DNA from: Cheiracanthium punctorium
Taxonomy: Eukaryota; Arthropoda; Arachnida; Araneae; Cheiracanthiidae
Reading direction: 5' to 3'
Assembly (NCBI GenBank): GCA_038373885.1
Contig: JAWZYV010012350.1
Span: 248,001 to 312,000, forward strand
DNA: 64,000 bases
The translations under genes were made by a program, and so were the position numbers. This document shows positions 61,584 to 64,000 of this stretch, piece after piece. Below the pieces are notes generated by a model. It ran no database searches and was not told the DNA's origin. It saw only the letters and a program-made list of their open reading frames with translations. The number at the start of each line of letters is the position of its first letter. Position 1 is the first letter of the stretch.

Positions 61584-62275
61584 AACTCGCATATCTAAAA
61601 AACTATGGGTCGTAGAATGTTGAGATTTGATATTTAGGATTGTTCTATGATCTAGTTGTGCACCTCCCCTTTTGGTGGCAATCGAATGGATAGTTTATGT
61701 ACAGGACCGCCCAAAAGATTCGAAATACATTACGCTCTATGGGCCGAAATTCATTAAACTCGCCTAACTCGAAAGCTATTAGGCGTAGAATGTCGAAACT
61801 TCATATTTTGGATAGTTGTAACATCTAGTTGTGCACCTCTCCTTTTGGTTCCATTCGACTGGATAGTTTATCTACAGGACTGCCCAAAACATTCGAAATA
61901 CATTACGCTCTATGGGCCGAAATTCATTAAACTCGCCTAACTCGAAAGCTATTAGGCGTAGAATGTCGAAACTTCATATTTTGGATAGCTGTAACATCTA
62001 GTTGTGCACCTCTCCTTTTGGTTCCATTCGACTGGATAGTTTATCTACAGGACTGCCCAAAACATTCGAAATACATTACGCTCAATGGGCCGAAACTCAT
62101 TAAACTCGCATATCTCAAAAACTATTAGGCGTAGAATGTTGAAACTTTATATTTAGGATTGCTGTAACATCTAGTTGTGCACCTCCCCTTTCGATTCCAT
62201 TCGACTGGATAGTTTATCTACAGAACCGCCCAAAAGATTCGAAATACATTACGCTCTATGGGCCGAAATTCATCA
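61584..62275. repeat. 173-bp tandem repeat, four copies
   Basis: AACTCGC starts at 61584, 61757, 61930 and 62103, exactly 173 bases apart. Units share ACATCTAGTTGTGCACCTC and GAAATACATTACGCTC. Copies 2 and 3 are nearly identical. A worn fifth unit appears near 62.59-62.72 kb. Confidence 0.92.
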
Positions 62276-62775
62276 AAGCGTTTTTTAGAGGTATTGGGCT
62301 ATTTCAAACGACTCAGAAGTGATGTATGCTGTAAAGAGTTAGAAAATGAATTTCTCCATTAAAAAAAGTGTCTTTATCATTTGTAGTTCTGCTACAGGAA
62401 CACTCAAAAGATTTCCAATACATTACGGTCAATGGCAATTTTAGGGGTATTCATCCATTTCAAGCACAATACCGTCCTACCACATAAGTTAGGTAATGGT
62501 CCGACCACGGTCACGTGCCTCCCTCAAGAACTATGCCAAAAGTCGCCAAGCTTGGCGACTTTTGGTGTACGTGTGTGCATATTTTACTCTCAAATCTCAA
62601 AAACTATTATGAAATTTCATATATAAGAATGTTGTAACATCTAGTTGTGTATCTCGATTTTTGGTTCCAATCTACTGGAGAGTTTATTTACAGGACCACC
62701 GAAAAGAATTTTAGTACTTTAATGTCTATGGACATCCTCAATATAATACAACTGTAGACAGTCATTGTTTGGTAC

Positions 62776-63030
62776 ATGCCCAAAAACTCGCCGTCTGTCC
62801 TCGACCTTGGCGAGTTTTGGCGAAATATCGCCAAATTTGGCGATAGTCAATCATTTGGTCCATGCCCAAAGTATCGCCATTTGTCATCGTTCTTGGCGAG
62901 TTTTGGCGAAATATCGCCAAATTTGGCGATAATCTGTCATTGTTTGGTTCATGCTTAAAATCTCGCCAAATTTCGTCGACATTGACGAGTTTCGCCGAAA
63001 TATCGCCAAATTTGGCGCCGAAAATTATTT
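62776..63030. repeat. ~86-bp tandem repeat, three copies, palindrome-rich
   Basis: ATGCCCAAA-type starts at 62776, 62862 and 62951. Each unit has GGCGAGTTTTGGCGAAATAT (the third varies) and the palindrome CGCCAAATTTGGCG. The short repeated ORFs here (starting MPKNSP, MPKVSP) are by-products of the repeat. Confidence 0.85.
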
Positions 63031-63467
63031 CGTATTTTGTATAACACTAAAACTTTAACCCGTAGATTTTTGAACTTTTGTATTTAGAACTATTGTAATA
63101 TCTAACTGTTTTCCATATCTTTTTTGACAGCAATCGACTGAGAATTTATTTACAGGGTGAGCCAAATGACTTTAAATACATTGAGGTGTATGGATGCATT
63201 CAATTCATTGAAAGTCTGTGGTCAATGACTACTTTGGCTATCCCCAAAATCTCGCAGACTATCTCAAGTTTGTCGGCTTTTGGTGAAATATCGCCAAATA
63301 AAGTGTCAGAAGGAAATATTTCAAATTGAACTCAGCTTGGCGATATCGAAATATTTGTCTAGAAATCGCTAAACCTTACTATTATTGATATTTTATCTCT
63401 TTCAAACAAATAAGTTTAGAGGAAGTGCGTCGAAAATATTTTTGATCTAATGGACGTGCAAGGAAGT

Positions 63468-64000
63468 CATGTGTTGGACACATCAGATTTTTTTAATATT
63501 AATTTAATAATTTCATATTAATGTTTAAATAAAAATTATAATAATAGTAGGTTATGTTTGGGTCGTTTTCGTTGTAATAGTACGAATAAAAATCAGCTTC
63601 TTATTATCAGTATTATATGAGATATGAATTAAAGTATGGAAACATATTTTAACATAGGATGAGGGGGATTTTGGAAGCTCATAACTCCCTCATTTTCAGT
63701 TCAAATTTCTTAAAAATTGGTATTCTGGGTTGAAATGAGCTAAATTTTTGAAATAAGCAGTGAAATCTAGGGGTTGCTATTGGGAAAATAAAAGTTGGTG
63801 CGACCCTTATGCAGTTTTTATGAATATCAAATTAAAGTAAACGCCAATCGTAAACGATTGGTATATGTAACTTTGCTGTACGACGAACTACGCCCGAATA
63901 AAGTGGGCGGTTTTTTTCCGCAGCTGTACATTACGTACACTAATCGTAGGTTAATAAATTACGCGCCTTTTTCCTCTTGTGGGGACCAGCCAGCTATGTA
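63468..64000. other. Intergenic right edge, no gene seen
   Basis: AT-rich then somewhat richer in GC after 63.8 kb. No ORF or repeat boundary that I can support. Confidence 0.5.

Larger units (their letters stand above)
61346..63467. mobile_element. 2.1-kb element of tandem repeats with short inverted ends
   Basis: Ends ACTTCCTTGTACGT and, reverse-complemented, ACTTCCTTGCACGT. The left end also folds on itself (ACTTCCTT ... AAGGAAGT). The interior holds four exact-period 173-bp units, a 30-bp palindrome and ~86-bp sub-repeats. No transposase and no clear target duplication. Class unknown. Confidence 0.65.

Noticed and set aside
61346..63030. CRISPR-like array from regular repeats
   Set aside because: Units are contiguous tandem repeats without unique spacers, in a eukaryotic intergenic element.
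62776..63044. Repeated ORFs starting MPKNSP and MPKVSP
   Set aside because: They only reflect the 86-89-bp tandem repeat; the protein repeat has no independent support.

Overview
This window is eukaryotic: AT-rich, with long spliceosomal introns and a dense load of decayed transposons. The one host gene I can identify is an SLC41-family (MgtE-like) Mg2+ transporter on the + strand. Nine coding exons, from 2090 to 42538, encode its last 387 residues and its stop codon. Intron phases agree at every junction, and all introns use GT-AG ends. The 5' exons, with the start codon and first membrane segments, must lie upstream of base 1. The metazoan SLC41 architecture and the mix of Tigger/pogo, Tc1, hAT, Penelope-like and tRNA-derived SINE-like sequence suggest an arthropod. 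A chelicerate such as a spider is my best guess, but nothing here proves it.

Layout. 1-1540 (- strand): 5' part of a second spliced gene of a repetitive, transposase-associated arthropod family, running off the left edge and probably nested in an SLC41A intron. 2090-2347: SLC41A exons 1-2. 2348-10518: intron with a Penelope-like retroelement (PLE) relic flanked by inverted terminal repeats, a deleted Tigger element, and a Tc1 relic broken by a hAT-type MITE. 10519-15346: exons 3-5, with a GTF2IRD2/ZBED-like hAT relic before exon 5. 15929-18035: a full-length Tigger/pogo transposon with a decayed transposase. 18890-19620: a third Tigger-like element. 20444-20736: exons 6-7. 20737-36229: a 15.5-kb intron holding a 1.77-kb long-inverted-repeat element with tRNA-like modules in both arms, and several short MITEs. 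36230-36378: exon 8. 37957-41108: a second PLE relic and a long inverted-repeat element. 42353-42538: last exon and stop, with a poly(A) signal about 560 bases downstream.

42.5-64 kb is intergenic and I see no host gene in it. It holds a ~150-bp tandem-repeat element (48.0-49.1 kb), a 39-bp-arm hairpin (50.7 kb), a Tigger-like relic (55.4-56.2 kb), a hAT element with a second hAT element inserted in its transposase (56.8-58.3 kb, both with perfect 8-bp target duplications), a TTAA-type element with subterminal AAGCTT palindromes (58.7-60.1 kb), and a 2.1-kb element made of exact 173-bp tandem repeats and ~86-bp sub-repeats (61.3-63.5 kb).

Apart from SLC41A and the left-edge gene, essentially all recognisable coding sequence is transposon-derived and broken. 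I found no CRISPR array, operon or prokaryotic system. The most interesting material is the structure of the mobile elements: nesting, palindromes, tRNA-like arms and a hammerhead-like motif.
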